Below, piece after piece: positions 54,871 through 63,132 of a stretch of 64,000 bases of DNA. The notes under the pieces are model-generated. The model was not told the origin of the DNA. It made no database searches and saw nothing but the letters and a program-made list of their open reading frames with translations. Both the position numbers and the translations under genes were made by a program. This stretch comes from Streptomyces sp. WMMB 322. Lineage in GTDB: Bacteria; Actinomycetota; Actinomycetes; Streptomycetales; Streptomycetaceae. How positions within the stretch are numbered: position 1 is the first letter of the stretch; each line of letters starts with the position of its first letter. The stretch spans positions 1 through 64,000 of the forward strand of contig NZ_FMHI01000024.1 in the NCBI RefSeq assembly GCF_900090145.1, read 5' to 3'.

Positions 54871-57684
54871 TCAGACCGAGAACAGCTCGCTCTCCCGCAC
54901 AACTCTCAGATGTGCGGGAAGAGTTGCGATCTCCCGCGGTGTCGTCGCGGGGACGACGAGCGTGTGCAGATGCGGAAAGGCCGACAGCCACTCCCGGCCG
55001 CCGTGACGTGCGTAGCCGTCGCGCAGCCAGAGGTGCGTCAGCCTGCCCGGGTCGAGGTGTTCGAGCAGCTGGTCCGGGTGGTACGTGCCGGCGATCTGGA
55101 CGCGTGCACGGCCGCCCATGGCACGCAGAGCACGCAGATGGCCGGTGTGGTGCGCGGTGAAGTAGAGGTCCGACTCGTCGAGGTGGGCGATGATCTCGCG
55201 TGCGTACTCGTCCGTGTCGAACCGGTGCCACGCCCACACCAGTTGCCGCCGCAGGCCGAGCGACGGATGGTCGCGGAACCGGGCGAGCACGGGAAGCGCC
55301 GCGTCCGTACCCGTGCGGGAGGCGGCCACGACCGCACAGGCCGCCTCGGCGTCGGTGAGTCCCTCCGGCCCGGGGAGCAGCCCCAGCAGCATCGGCCCGC
55401 CGACGTCGGCGACATGACGGGCCGCGGCCATGCTCCTAGGCGGGAAGAGCCGTGAGGTCTTCGCGGTGACCTCCTCGCGCACCGCCGGATGCAGGTCGGT
55501 CGCGTGCTCGAGGCAGGCCGCGGCCAGCAGCAGATTCCGTACGCTGCCCGGCTGCGGGTCCCCGCCCGCACCCGCGGCCCCCCGCGCACCTGCGTCCCCG
55601 CCCGCACCCGCGGCCTCGCGCGGGGCACCCGCACCCGTGCCTGCACCGGCACCGCAGGCCCCGTCCTCGCCCTCGTCCGGTACCCGCGCGACGAGCCCGC
55701 GCAGCAGCCGGTCCCGCTCCCGGGGCTGCGCGTAGGCGACCGCCATGCGGATCACGTCCTCCCAGTCGTCCTTGTGGGCGTTGTCCAGCAGCAGCGGGAA
55801 GTCGCCTTCTTCGACGGCGGCCTTGGCGCCCAGAGCGTCCTGGAAGGTGCGGTGGACGAAGTCGACGCGTCCCTCGGCCGGTTCGCGAAGCACGCCCGAC
55901 CGGTCGAGCAGGTGCCGGAGGATCTCCCGGGGTGTGGCCTCGACCGGCCCCACCAGCCGTGTGGAGCGGCCGAGTTGCGCGACGGCGTCCTCCTCGTCCA
56001 TCTCCGTGCGCCCGTTGCGGATCATCCAGTGCGCCAGCCGCTGCAGCAGCAGCAACTGTGTGTCCTTCGTCAGGTGCAGCCTGTCCGGCACCGGAACGGA
56101 GCGCTCGCGGTCGCGGTGCTCCAGCAGCATCGAGAGCGCCGCGTCGTACAGCAGATCCCTGCGTCCGTACGGGAGGTCGCCGCAGCGTTCGCGGCTGAGG
56201 GCGCACAACAGACCGCACATCAACGGGTTGACGGCGAGACGTCCCAGGTCGGGGTTGGAGCGCACGGCGGCGACGAGGGCTTCGGCATGGCCCGGCTCGG
56301 CCTCGGCGGCGCTGTGCCAGCGGCTGATGAACGCGGCGACGTCGTGACGCGACATCGGCGAGAGCGACAGCTCCGTGAAGCCCTGCCCGGTCAGCCAGTT
56401 CTCGGGCGCCGCGGACGGACGCGAGGTGACCAGCCAGAGGTTGCCCGGAAAGTCGCCGGTCAGCTCCCGCAGCCAGCGCCGCGTCTCCTCCCTCCGGTCC
56501 GCCGGCACCTCGTCGACGCCGTCGATCAGGAGGAGCGCCCGTCCCGCGGTCAGCACCCGCAGGGCCCATCCGTCGGGCTGCGCGCCGGCGAGGTTGCTGC
56601 GCACCGCGTGCAGGAAGCGGTCCGGTGTGGGCAGGCCCTCGTGCGCGATGCGGCGCAGCGGCAGTACGAAGGGGACGCGGCCCAGCAGGTGCGTCGTCTG
56701 CTCGTCGTACGTCTGACGGGCGGCAGTCACTGCCAGCCACTGCATCAGCGTCGTCTTGCCCGAGCCGGCGCCGCCGCGCAGCAGCACCCGCTCGTGCCCG
56801 GCCAGGACGCGGTCGGCCGCCAGCGGAGCCCCCGAAGGCAGGGCCTGCTCCTGCTCCGGTGCGCGCCGCCGCCGTCCCGGAGGCGGCTGCGCCGCGTGCT
56901 GCCGTGCCGCATTCTGCTGCGTCGGCCGTGTGCCGGGCGCCTGCGGTGTTTCCGGTGCCTGCTGGGTGCCGTCCGGTTCGTCCGGCGTGTCCTTCGTGAC
57001 TTCGAGCGGTATGTAGGCAGCGTCGAGACGCCACTCGCGGTGGTGGCCGAAGTCGAGCCCGTAGATGGTCAGTTCGCCGTGCCTGCGGGCGATGTGCTCC
57101 GCGTACCGCTGCTCGAAGCGGGCGTCCTCGGCCGAGCGTGCCGGGACGCGTTCGAGGAGGAGGTCGGCCGTGTTGATGAGGCGGTCGAGTTGATGGGTCT
57201 GCTCGGCGAGCGTGCGCGGGATGAACGTCGAGCGCCGGGTGAAGAAGTCCAGGATGTGCAGGCAGGCCGTGTGCAGCAGCGGTCCGAAGTGCGCGTCGGC
57301 GTCGGCCGAGAGCGACGCCGGAGGGGTGAGCCGCCGTGCCAGGCCGTGCGGTCCGAGACGAACTGCCTGCACATCGTCCATGTCCAGGTCGCCGAGGCTG
57401 TGCAGAGCGGTCGCCAGCGCATCGGCCAGTTCGCGCCGGGTCTCTTCGCCGGGGCCGTCGTGCGGTCCGGAGGCGTGGGAGGCCCGCTCCGTCAACTCGG
57501 CTGCCAGCTTGCGCAGGTCACCGTCCTGCAGGGTGCGTTTCTCGCCCCTGAAGGAGACGAGCGAGGAGACACGGACCGGCCGGTCGGTCAGTCCCGCTCC
57601 CGGGCCCTCCTGCACGAACAGCTTCTTGACGATCGGCGCCACCGCGGAGGACGCGATGCGCGTGGCGATCGTGACGGGCTCCAT
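54871..57684 (-). CDS. NACHT-domain NTPase, NLR-like (paralogue 3)
   Basis: A 937-residue paralogue, first gene of the array. The N-terminal domain (RIASSAVAPIVKKLFVQEGPGAG, VSFRGEKRTLQDGDLRKLA) is close to that of paralogue 2. The motif TIYGLDF is at 206-212; a Gln/Pro/Arg-rich linker spans about 232-285. NACHT has Walker A GGAGSGKT (304-311), Walker B ALLLIDGVDE (383-392) and NPLMCGLLCALSRER. FVHRTFQDALGAKAAVE follows. A Gly/Ala repeat insert interrupts the helical region near 685-715. The C-terminus carries the same single LRR-like unit as paralogue 1 (LTHLWLRDGYARHGGREWLSAFPHLHTLVV). ATG 57684 is chosen over a longer frame because it starts the conserved block; TACGAT lies six bases upstream, suggesting a leaderless mRNA. 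Only 21 bp separate it from paralogue 2. Confidence 0.88.
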   Translation of the reverse strand: MEPVTIATRIASSAVAPIVKKLFVQEGPGAGLTDRPVRVSSLVSFRGEKRTLQDGDLRKLAAELTERASHASGPHDGPGEETRRELADALATALHSLGDLDMDDVQAVRLGPHGLARRLTPPASLSADADAHFGPLLHTACLHILDFFTRRSTFIPRTLAEQTHQLDRLINTADLLLERVPARSAEDARFEQRYAEHIARRHGELTIYGLDFGHHREWRLDAAYIPLEVTKDTPDEPDGTQQAPETPQAPGTRPTQQNAARQHAAQPPPGRRRRAPEQEQALPSGAPLAADRVLAGHERVLLRGGAGSGKTTLMQWLAVTAARQTYDEQTTHLLGRVPFVLPLRRIAHEGLPTPDRFLHAVRSNLAGAQPDGWALRVLTAGRALLLIDGVDEVPADRREETRRWLRELTGDFPGNLWLVTSRPSAAPENWLTGQGFTELSLSPMSRHDVAAFISRWHSAAEAEPGHAEALVAAVRSNPDLGRLAVNPLMCGLLCALSRERCGDLPYGRRDLLYDAALSMLLEHRDRERSVPVPDRLHLTKDTQLLLLQRLAHWMIRNGRTEMDEEDAVAQLGRSTRLVGPVEATPREILRHLLDRSGVLREPAEGRVDFVHRTFQDALGAKAAVEEGDFPLLLDNAHKDDWEDVIRMAVAYAQPRERDRLLRGLVARVPDEGEDGACGAGAGTGAGAPREAAGAGGDAGARGAAGAGGDPQPGSVRNLLLAAACLEHATDLHPAVREEVTAKTSRLFPPRSMAAARHVADVGGPMLLGLLPGPEGLTDAEAACAVVAASRTGTDAALPVLARFRDHPSLGLRRQLVWAWHRFDTDEYAREIIAHLDESDLYFTAHHTGHLRALRAMGGRARVQIAGTYHPDQLLEHLDPGRLTHLWLRDGYARHGGREWLSAFPHLHTLVVPATTPREIATLPAHLRVVRESELFSV

Positions 57685-58138
57685 GTGCGGATCGTATGGG
57701 ACGGAAAGGGCCCGCGGCGCGGGAGTTGAGGAGCCGCCGGGAGGCGGCGGAATGCACGTTTCCCGTCCCCCTGTGCACACACGGTTGTGCGACGTGGGTC
57801 ACTCGCGGGCCCCGTGGTGCGGCCGTGCAGAGGGCCCTCGGCGTGAGGTGACGCACAGCTGCACCGGCGTGTACGAGCGGCGTTAGGAGCGCTGCGGAGA
57901 AGGGTTCCGACCTTCCGCGTGGCCCGCTTCGGTGCCGCACGGGGCGGTTCGACGGGGGACGGCCGCATGGCCGTTGTCCGAATAATCCTAAAGAGTGCCT
58001 TGCTGTCCTCTCTGTCCTTACCGGCCTTATTAGTAATAACGCTCTTTGGTATGCCGGATCGAGCGGGTTACCAATGATTTGTCCCCCCGAGAACCCACGC
58101 CTCGGGGCTCCCCAAGCCATTCCGGAGGTAGTACCCGT
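57685..58138. promoter_or_regulatory. Divergent intergenic region with AT-rich palindrome (58027-58039)
   Basis: This 454-bp region lies between the NACHT array and the M23 peptidase gene. From about 57980 to 58080 it is unusually AT-rich and includes the perfect 13-bp palindrome TTATTAGTAATAA (58027-58039), an expected target for Lsr2 or a specific operator. A 7-bp stem CCCCGAG/CTCGGGG (58085-58107) lies in the presumed leader of the peptidase mRNA. No gene is seen. Confidence 0.5.
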
Positions 58139-58888
58139 ATGTCGAAGACGCCCAAGAACGCGCACAACCCCCGTGGCCGCAAGCGTGTCGCCGTGATAGC
58201 GGCGGGACTCGGCGCATCGGTGGTCCTGGGTGCGGGCTCGGCTGTCGCCGCCCACCCGGACGGGCTGAGCGACGTCTTCGCGTCGAAAACCGCGTCGCAG
58301 CTGGCCGACTCCGCGCGTGCACAGGCCGATCAGCAGCGCAAGGAGGCCGTGGCCAAGGAGAAGGCCAAGGAGAGGGCCAAGGAGCAGGCCAAGGAGCGCG
58401 AGAAGGACCGGAAGGACGACCGCAGTTCACGGTCCGCCGACCGCAAGAGCCCCGCGAAGAAGGCGAACTCCTGGACCAAGCCCGTTTCCGGCGACTACGA
58501 GCTGAGCGCCGGCTACGGCAACAGCGGCGGCCGCTGGGCCAGCAAGCACTCCGGCCAGGACTTCGCGGTGCCGACCGGCACCCCGGTCAAGGCCGTGGCC
58601 AGCGGCACCGTCGTCAAGGCCGGACCGGGCGGCGCCGGTGACGGCTCCTCGTACGGCAACGCGATCGTCATCAAGCACAAGAACGGCACGTACTCCCAGT
58701 ACGCCCACCTCTCGAAGGTGAATGTGAAGCCCGGTCAGCAGGTGAAGACCGGCCAGAAGATCGGCCTTTCGGGCTCGACCGGCAACTCGTCCGGTCCGCA
58801 TCTCCACTTCGAGATCCGCAGCACGCCCGACTACGGATCCGGCAAGGAGCCGGTCAAGGTCCTGAGCTCGCACGGCGTCAAGCTCTGA
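58139..58888 (+). CDS. Secreted M23-family metallopeptidase (LytM-like)
   Basis: A 249-residue exported peptidoglycan endopeptidase. The signal peptide has a basic start (GRKRV) and a hydrophobic core ending GAGSAVAA at about 38. A highly charged Lys/Glu/Arg coiled region with AKEKAKERAKEQAKERE repeats (60-105) follows, then the M23 domain. Zinc ligands are His137 and Asp141 in KHSGQDFAVPTG and His223 in GPHLHFEI, with His221 and His190 (QYAHLSKV) also conserved. GGAGGTAG precedes ATG 58139. It should cut cell-wall peptide bridges outside the membrane. The AT-rich upstream region suggests control by Lsr2 or another AT-specific protein. Confidence 0.92.
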   Translation: MSKTPKNAHNPRGRKRVAVIAAGLGASVVLGAGSAVAAHPDGLSDVFASKTASQLADSARAQADQQRKEAVAKEKAKERAKEQAKEREKDRKDDRSSRSADRKSPAKKANSWTKPVSGDYELSAGYGNSGGRWASKHSGQDFAVPTGTPVKAVASGTVVKAGPGGAGDGSSYGNAIVIKHKNGTYSQYAHLSKVNVKPGQQVKTGQKIGLSGSTGNSSGPHLHFEIRSTPDYGSGKEPVKVLSSHGVKL

Positions 58889-59012
58889 TGACCTGCCGGT
58901 AACGGGTCATGGTCCGGCAGCCGATGCGCTCCGGACCGGCCCGGCCGGCGCCGCTCCGCCCGGCGCGGTTCACCCATGGGACGGGGGCCGCGCCGGGCGG
59001 TCCATGTGACGG

Positions 59013-59044
59013 CAGGCGGGCCCGTTCGCAGGCGGGCCCGTTCG
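59013..59044. repeat. 16-bp tandem duplication
   Basis: CAGGCGGGCCCGTTCG occurs twice in a row (59013-59028 and 59029-59044). It lies in the 282-bp non-coding gap (58889-59170) after the M23 peptidase gene; GGGCCC is also self-complementary, so it may help form a transcript end. Nothing else was recognised in the gap. Confidence 0.7.
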
Positions 59045-59170
59045 TGCGGCCGCCCAGTGGCCAGGCGCCGGAGGACGCGCCGGACGGTCAGCCACGCCCC
59101 TGGTGCACGGTGGCCGGCACCTCCCGGGCGACTTCGAGGACGCCCTGACGCCTGATGGGCACCCCTCTTT

Positions 59171-59498
59171 GCCGACCGCGTCCGGGAGAGCACGACCGGC
59201 CGGGCGGGTGCCGCCGGAGGCGGGCCCGGCGGCGGAAGCGGTTCACCGGCGCACCCGGACGCGGCGTCGCCGGAGAGACTGGCGGCGCCGGTGCGGGAGG
59301 CGTACAAGCATGCGGTGGCCGGCGGCTCACACAGCGTTATTCCTGGTTGCCGCCGTGACCGCGCCGGTCGTCTTCGTCGCCACCTGGTTCGTCAAGGAGG
59401 TCCCCCTCGAGGGCGGCGAGCCGGCGGAGAAGGACGCGGTGGAAGCGTTCCCAAGCCGGAGGGCACTGTCAGTCCCGTGTGACAGCCTGAACGCATGA
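59171..59498 (+). pseudogene. MFS exporter (EmrB/QacA type), 3' remnant with frameshift
   Basis: The frame starting at 59171 reads like the cytoplasmic linker and last loop of a DHA2 drug exporter (ADRVRESTTGRAG … LAAPVREAYKHAVAGGSHSV). Near 59340 the similarity moves to another frame, which continues ALFLVAAVTAPVVFVATWFVKEVPLEGG, the typical last membrane helix and tail, to the stop at 59496-59498. The preceding ~450 residues of such a transporter are missing. So this is a truncated, frameshifted relic. Its final stop overlaps the start of the AraC gene, suggesting the two once formed an operon. Confidence 0.7.
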
Positions 59499-59995
59499 AC
59501 ACGCCGGGCATGGCGCGGCTGCGCGCCATGCGCATCGCCAAGGACGCCATGGACCGAGAGTGGTCCGATCCGGGCCTCGACCTGGACGCCGTCGCGGCCC
59601 GCGCCGGTTACTCGCGCTATCACTTCGTCCGGGCGTTCAAGGCCACCTACGGAGAGTCGCCGGGCCAGTACCTCAGCCGCCGCCGCATCGAGCGGGCGGA
59701 GGAGCTGCTGCGCTCGGCGAACCTGTCCGTGACGGAGATCTGCATGGCGGTGGGCTTCACCAGCCTCGGCACCTTCTCCGCGCGCTTCAAGCAGCAGACC
59801 GGCACCAGCCCGAGCGACTACCGCAGGCAGCACGGACGCCGGGCGGCGGCGATGATCCCGGGCTGCTACGCGATGCTCTTCACGGGCGGCTTCAAGGAGC
59901 GCCCGCGCCCGGGGCAGGAGCCCGGCCAGGGCGGGCCCGCGGAGCACCGGCCCGAGGAGCGCAACAACGAAGAAGCGCTGGACAGACCCCTCTGA
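59495..59995 (+). CDS. AraC-family transcriptional regulator (helix-turn-helix only)
   Basis: A 166-residue regulator composed of the AraC DNA-binding domain with no N-terminal sensor. First helix-turn-helix: LDLDAVAARAGYSRYHFVRAFKATYGESPGQYLSRRRIERAEELLR; second: LSVTEICMAVGFTSLGTFSARFKQQTGTSPSDYRR. A 50-residue polar tail follows. ATG 59495 overlaps the stop of the MFS remnant. It is followed 74 bp later by a VOC-family gene; AraC/VOC pairs of this type are frequent in Streptomyces and the regulator probably controls its partner. Confidence 0.9.
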   Translation: MNTPGMARLRAMRIAKDAMDREWSDPGLDLDAVAARAGYSRYHFVRAFKATYGESPGQYLSRRRIERAEELLRSANLSVTEICMAVGFTSLGTFSARFKQQTGTSPSDYRRQHGRRAAAMIPGCYAMLFTGGFKERPRPGQEPGQGGPAEHRPEERNNEEALDRPL

Positions 59996-60069
59996 GACGG
60001 TGAACGGGCAGCCGGGAGCAGCGCTCCCGCGGCTGGTTTCCCGTCCACCGCAACCATCCGGAGCACGCC

Positions 60070-60558
60070 GTGATCAAGAGCCTGGCCATCGTCACCGTCT
60101 GGACCACCGACCAGGAACGGGACAAGAAGTTCTTCGTCGAGACCCTCGGCTTCACCGAACGTACGGACCTGCACATGGGCGACATGCGCTGGGTCACCGT
60201 CAGCCCGCCCGGCCAGCCCGACGTCCAGCTCACGCTGATGCGCCCGGACGGGCCCGGCCTGGACCCCGAGTCGCAGAAGGCGGTGGAGACGCTGGTGCAC
60301 AAGGGAGCGCTGGGAGCGGGCGTCTTCGCCACTGACGACTGCCGCGCGACGTACGCGGAGCTGAAGGCGAAGGGCGTCGAGTTCGTCCAGGAGCCGCAGG
60401 AGCGCCCGTACGGCATCGAAGCGCTCTTCCGTGACCCCTCCGGAAACTGGTACTCGCTCACTCAGCAGTGGGAGCAGGACGAGCTCGACATGAGCAAGCC
60501 CTGGAGCGGCTGCGTCGAGGACGTCGAGGACGCCGAGGGCGACGGCCAGGAGCGATAG
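60070..60558 (+). CDS. VOC-family protein (glyoxalase/bleomycin-resistance fold)
   Basis: A 162-residue vicinal-oxygen-chelate protein with two beta-alpha-beta-beta-beta halves: KSLAIVTVWTTDQERDKKFFVETLGFTERTDLHMGDMRWVTVSPPG and GVFATDDCRATYAELKAKGVEFVQEPQERPYGIEALFRDPSGNWYSLTQ. The tail is acidic. Such proteins are metal-dependent lyases, dioxygenases or drug-binding resistance proteins; no substrate can be assigned. GTG 60070 is the start. It follows the AraC gene and converges with mutY. Confidence 0.88.
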   Translation: MIKSLAIVTVWTTDQERDKKFFVETLGFTERTDLHMGDMRWVTVSPPGQPDVQLTLMRPDGPGLDPESQKAVETLVHKGALGAGVFATDDCRATYAELKAKGVEFVQEPQERPYGIEALFRDPSGNWYSLTQQWEQDELDMSKPWSGCVEDVEDAEGDGQER

Positions 60559-60633
60559 CAGGGAACCGGGGACCGGACAGCCGACGGCGCCGCCGAGCCC
60601 GGGACATCGGCGGCGCCGTCGAGGTCGTCGTGG

Positions 60634-61590
60634 TCAGGTGAGCGGCAGCCGGTAGACGCCGCCCGGCAGCGGCTCGACGAGACCGTCGGCCACCAGCCCG
60701 TCCAGGGCCCGTGCCCGCTGGACGGAGTCGTTCCACACGCGGTCCAGGGTGGCCTGCGGAACGGGCGTCACCGCTTCGCGCAGCACGGCCAGCAGTTTCC
60801 CGCGCACCTGCCGGTCCGTCCCGGCGTAGGTCTGCGTGCGACGCGGCGGGTCCACGTGTTCGGGCGCGCCCGCCAGCTGCCACGCGCAGAGATGTCTGAT
60901 CGGGCACTGCGAGCAGGAGGGGGCGCGTGCGGTGCACACCAGCGCCCCGAGTTCCATCGTCGCCGCTGCCCAGCGTGCCGCCGTCGCCTCGTCCTCGGGG
61001 AGCAGCGCGCGGGCGAGCTTGCGTTCGGCGGCGGTGGTCGCGTTCGGCGGGTACTGCCGGCCGCTGACCGAACGGGCGAAGACGCGGCGGACGTTGGTGT
61101 CCAGGACCGCGTGCCGCTGCCCGTACGCGAAGGAGGCCACGGCAGCGGCGGTGTACTCGCCGACGCCGGGCAGCGCGAGGAGCTGTGCGTGTTCGCGCGG
61201 TACGTCGCCACCGTGCCGTTCAGCTATGGCGGCCGCGGCGCCGTGCAGGCGCAGTGCGCGCCGTGGATAGCCGAGCCGGCCCCAGGCACGTACGGCTTCG
61301 CCCGGGGGTTCGGCGGCGAGGTCGGCGGGTCGCGGCCAGCGGCTGAGCCACTGCTCGTACACCGGCAGCACCCGGTTCACGGGCGTCTGCTGCAGCATGA
61401 ACTCGCTGACCATGACCCCCCACGCACCCGCTTCGGGGCGGCGCCAGGGCAGGTCTCGGGCGTTCGCGTCGAACCAGTCGACGACGGGGGAGTGGAGGGC
61501 GCGGGCGGTCTGTTCGAAGGAGCCGGTGGTCTCGGCCGACTCGGCTCCGGGCTCGGGCTCGGGCGGAGCGGTCTCGGTGGTCGCAGTCAT
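60634..61590 (-). CDS. mutY: A/G-specific adenine glycosylase
   Basis: A 318-residue base-excision repair enzyme removing adenine opposite 8-oxoguanine. The catalytic Glu lies in MVSEFMLQQTPVNRVLPVYEQWL. The helix-hairpin-helix/GPD part is LPGVGEYTAAAVASFAYGQRHAVLDTNVRRVFAR with the conserved Asp. The iron-sulfur cluster loop is C-X6-C-X2-C-X5-C in CTARAPSCSQCPIRHLC. There is no full Nudix-like C-terminal domain, as in other short actinobacterial MutY. ATG 61590 is the start; the frame upstream is not similar to the family. disA lies 1.7 kb to the right, also on the reverse strand. Confidence 0.95.
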   Translation of the reverse strand: MTATTETAPPEPEPGAESAETTGSFEQTARALHSPVVDWFDANARDLPWRRPEAGAWGVMVSEFMLQQTPVNRVLPVYEQWLSRWPRPADLAAEPPGEAVRAWGRLGYPRRALRLHGAAAAIAERHGGDVPREHAQLLALPGVGEYTAAAVASFAYGQRHAVLDTNVRRVFARSVSGRQYPPNATTAAERKLARALLPEDEATAARWAAATMELGALVCTARAPSCSQCPIRHLCAWQLAGAPEHVDPPRRTQTYAGTDRQVRGKLLAVLREAVTPVPQATLDRVWNDSVQRARALDGLVADGLVEPLPGGVYRLPLT

Positions 61591-62268
61591 GGCAGGACCG
61601 ATCCTGACACGGGGGGCAGCCGCCCGGGAAACGCGACGCACAGGCGACGGGAGTGGTCATCCGAGTCGTGAGACCCAGGATCCGGACATGCGGATCTGCG
61701 CGGGCCCTCGCGACGACTGCATGGGGCGTCCCGGGGCCGCATGCCAAGGGGGGAAGCCCTGCTGCGTTGTCGGCATCCGTCAGTCCCCTGGCCTTCGGCA
61801 TGGGGAGCCCCAGGGCCTTTGGGTAACCGCAGGGCCTTCGGCATGGGCCCGTACGTGGACGATCTCGTGCCTCGGGCCTCCAGCGCATCCGGCGCCGCGC
61901 GCTGATCTGCGACGGTGCTGCGACGGTCCGGACGACGGGCCCCGGTGCGCGCCATCGTCCCTCCGGAGCCGGGAGTTGGGGCCGGAGCGCGCGAAGTGGG
62001 CCGCGCAGCGGGTGAGATCGCGAGGCAGCTCGCGAACAACGCCCCGCCGGCGGGCCCACGTGCCCACGTGCCCACGTGCATTCCGTTCCGGAACCGGCAC
62101 GACATGTGCTGACTGCTGCTGACCGCCCGTCAGTTCGCTGCGCGAGCGGTGTGTGCGCAGCGCCTTCGCAATTCAGAGACGCAGGGTCCGCGCGTTCGTC
62201 ATAAAAGTTGCCGCATCGTGCGCCGGGTACCGGGCTTCGGGGCACGCGTCGTCTCGTAAGGTTTCCGC
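61591..62268. other. Intergenic, mutY upstream region with short repeats
   Basis: This 678-bp stretch shows no convincing gene on either strand. It has repeated GGGCCTTCGGCATGGG pieces (about 61790-61850) and three tandem copies of CCCACGTG at 62055-62078. A CTGCGTTGTCGRNN piece near 61760 resembles one inside the MITE at 7944-8148, so a decayed related element is possible. Confidence 0.45.
62055..62078. repeat. CCCACGTG x3 tandem repeat
   Basis: Exact 8-bp tandem repeat with three copies, each containing the CACGTG palindrome. It sits about 190 bp before the membrane-anchored protein gene. Function unknown. Confidence 0.65.
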
Positions 62269-63132
62269 GTGGGATCACTGCGTAATCCGATCGGCCCCCT
62301 CCCTTCCTCCATTTACTGGCGCAGAAGGGCAGTTGCCCTTGCCATTCTCGCGCTGCTGGTTCTGCTGACGGTCTGGGCGCTCGGCCTCGGCGGCGGTGAC
62401 AGCGGCAACGAGGGCAAGGGCGACGACGGCAAGCCGCCCGCCAGCACCATCACACCCGGGCCGACGGATTCCGGTCCCGCGATCACCGAACGCCCCGGCG
62501 GGCGCGACGAGTCGGACGAGGGTGCCGGCTCCCAGGGCGGCTCCTCGGGCGGGGACGGCGGATCCGGCGGCGCGGACGACGGGGGACCGGACGACGGCTC
62601 GGGCTGGCGGCCCGGCGGCAGCGGCTCCTCCGCGTCCGGCGGCGGTGACAGCGCGGGCGGCGGTTCCGGCTCCGGTTCAGCAAGCGGCGGTGGCTCGGGC
62701 GACTCCGGCGGCGGCACTGCCGTACCGGCCGGGTCCGAGCTCCCGGCCTGCGGTTCCGGCGTCACGGTGACCCTGCGCAGCGTGCACAAGGAGTACGAGC
62801 CGGGGGAGAAGCCGGAGTTCGAGCTGACGGTGAAGAACAAGCGGGGCACCGCCTGCAAGATCGACCTGGGACGCAAGGAGTCGGTCGTCACCGTGAAGAG
62901 CGCGGGCGGCAAGAAGATCTGGGCCTCCGACGACTGTGTGCGCGACGAGAAGCCGGCGCTCTACCAGGTCCCGGGAAGCGGGACCGCCATCCACACCTTC
63001 GTGTGGTACCGGGAGCCCAGCGCCGTCAACTGCGGTACGCCGTCGAGTGATTCGGTGAAGCCCGGCGACTACGAGATCGAGGTCGACGTCAAGGGCCTGA
63101 AGAAGCTAGACGCCTCCTTCGAACTGAAATAG
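62269..63132 (+). CDS. Membrane-anchored protein with Gly/Ser-rich linker and Ig-like domain
   Basis: A 287-residue protein. One N-terminal membrane segment (AVALAILALLVLLTVWALGLGG, about 21-42) is followed by ~120 residues rich in Gly, Ser and Asp, presumably an extended cell-wall spacer. A compact C-terminal domain begins LPACGSGVTVTLRSVHKEYEPGEKPEFELTVKNKRGTACKIDLGRKESVVTVKSAGGKKIWASDDC. Its cysteine pairs could form disulfides. The pattern is that of a beta-sandwich seen in several Streptomyces exported proteins; no enzymatic motif is visible. GTG 62269 is the start. It converges with disA. Confidence 0.8.
   Translation: MGSLRNPIGPLPSSIYWRRRAVALAILALLVLLTVWALGLGGGDSGNEGKGDDGKPPASTITPGPTDSGPAITERPGGRDESDEGAGSQGGSSGGDGGSGGADDGGPDDGSGWRPGGSGSSASGGGDSAGGGSGSGSASGGGSGDSGGGTAVPAGSELPACGSGVTVTLRSVHKEYEPGEKPEFELTVKNKRGTACKIDLGRKESVVTVKSAGGKKIWASDDCVRDEKPALYQVPGSGTAIHTFVWYREPSAVNCGTPSSDSVKPGDYEIEVDVKGLKKLDASFELK

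Noticed and set aside
48883-57684. NACHT genes as AfsR/SARP or LuxR (LAL) regulators
   Set aside because: No DNA-binding domain is seen at either end, and the P-loop and NPLMCGL blocks match NACHT rather than the NB-ARC regulators of antibiotic clusters.
57975-58138. Possible c-di-AMP (ydaO) riboswitch before the M23 peptidase gene
   Set aside because: Such riboswitches precede many cell-wall hydrolase genes in Streptomyces, but the conserved GGGGGAACCCA-type and CCGUCAGCUAACC-type segments are not found; only a simple 7-bp hairpin is seen.
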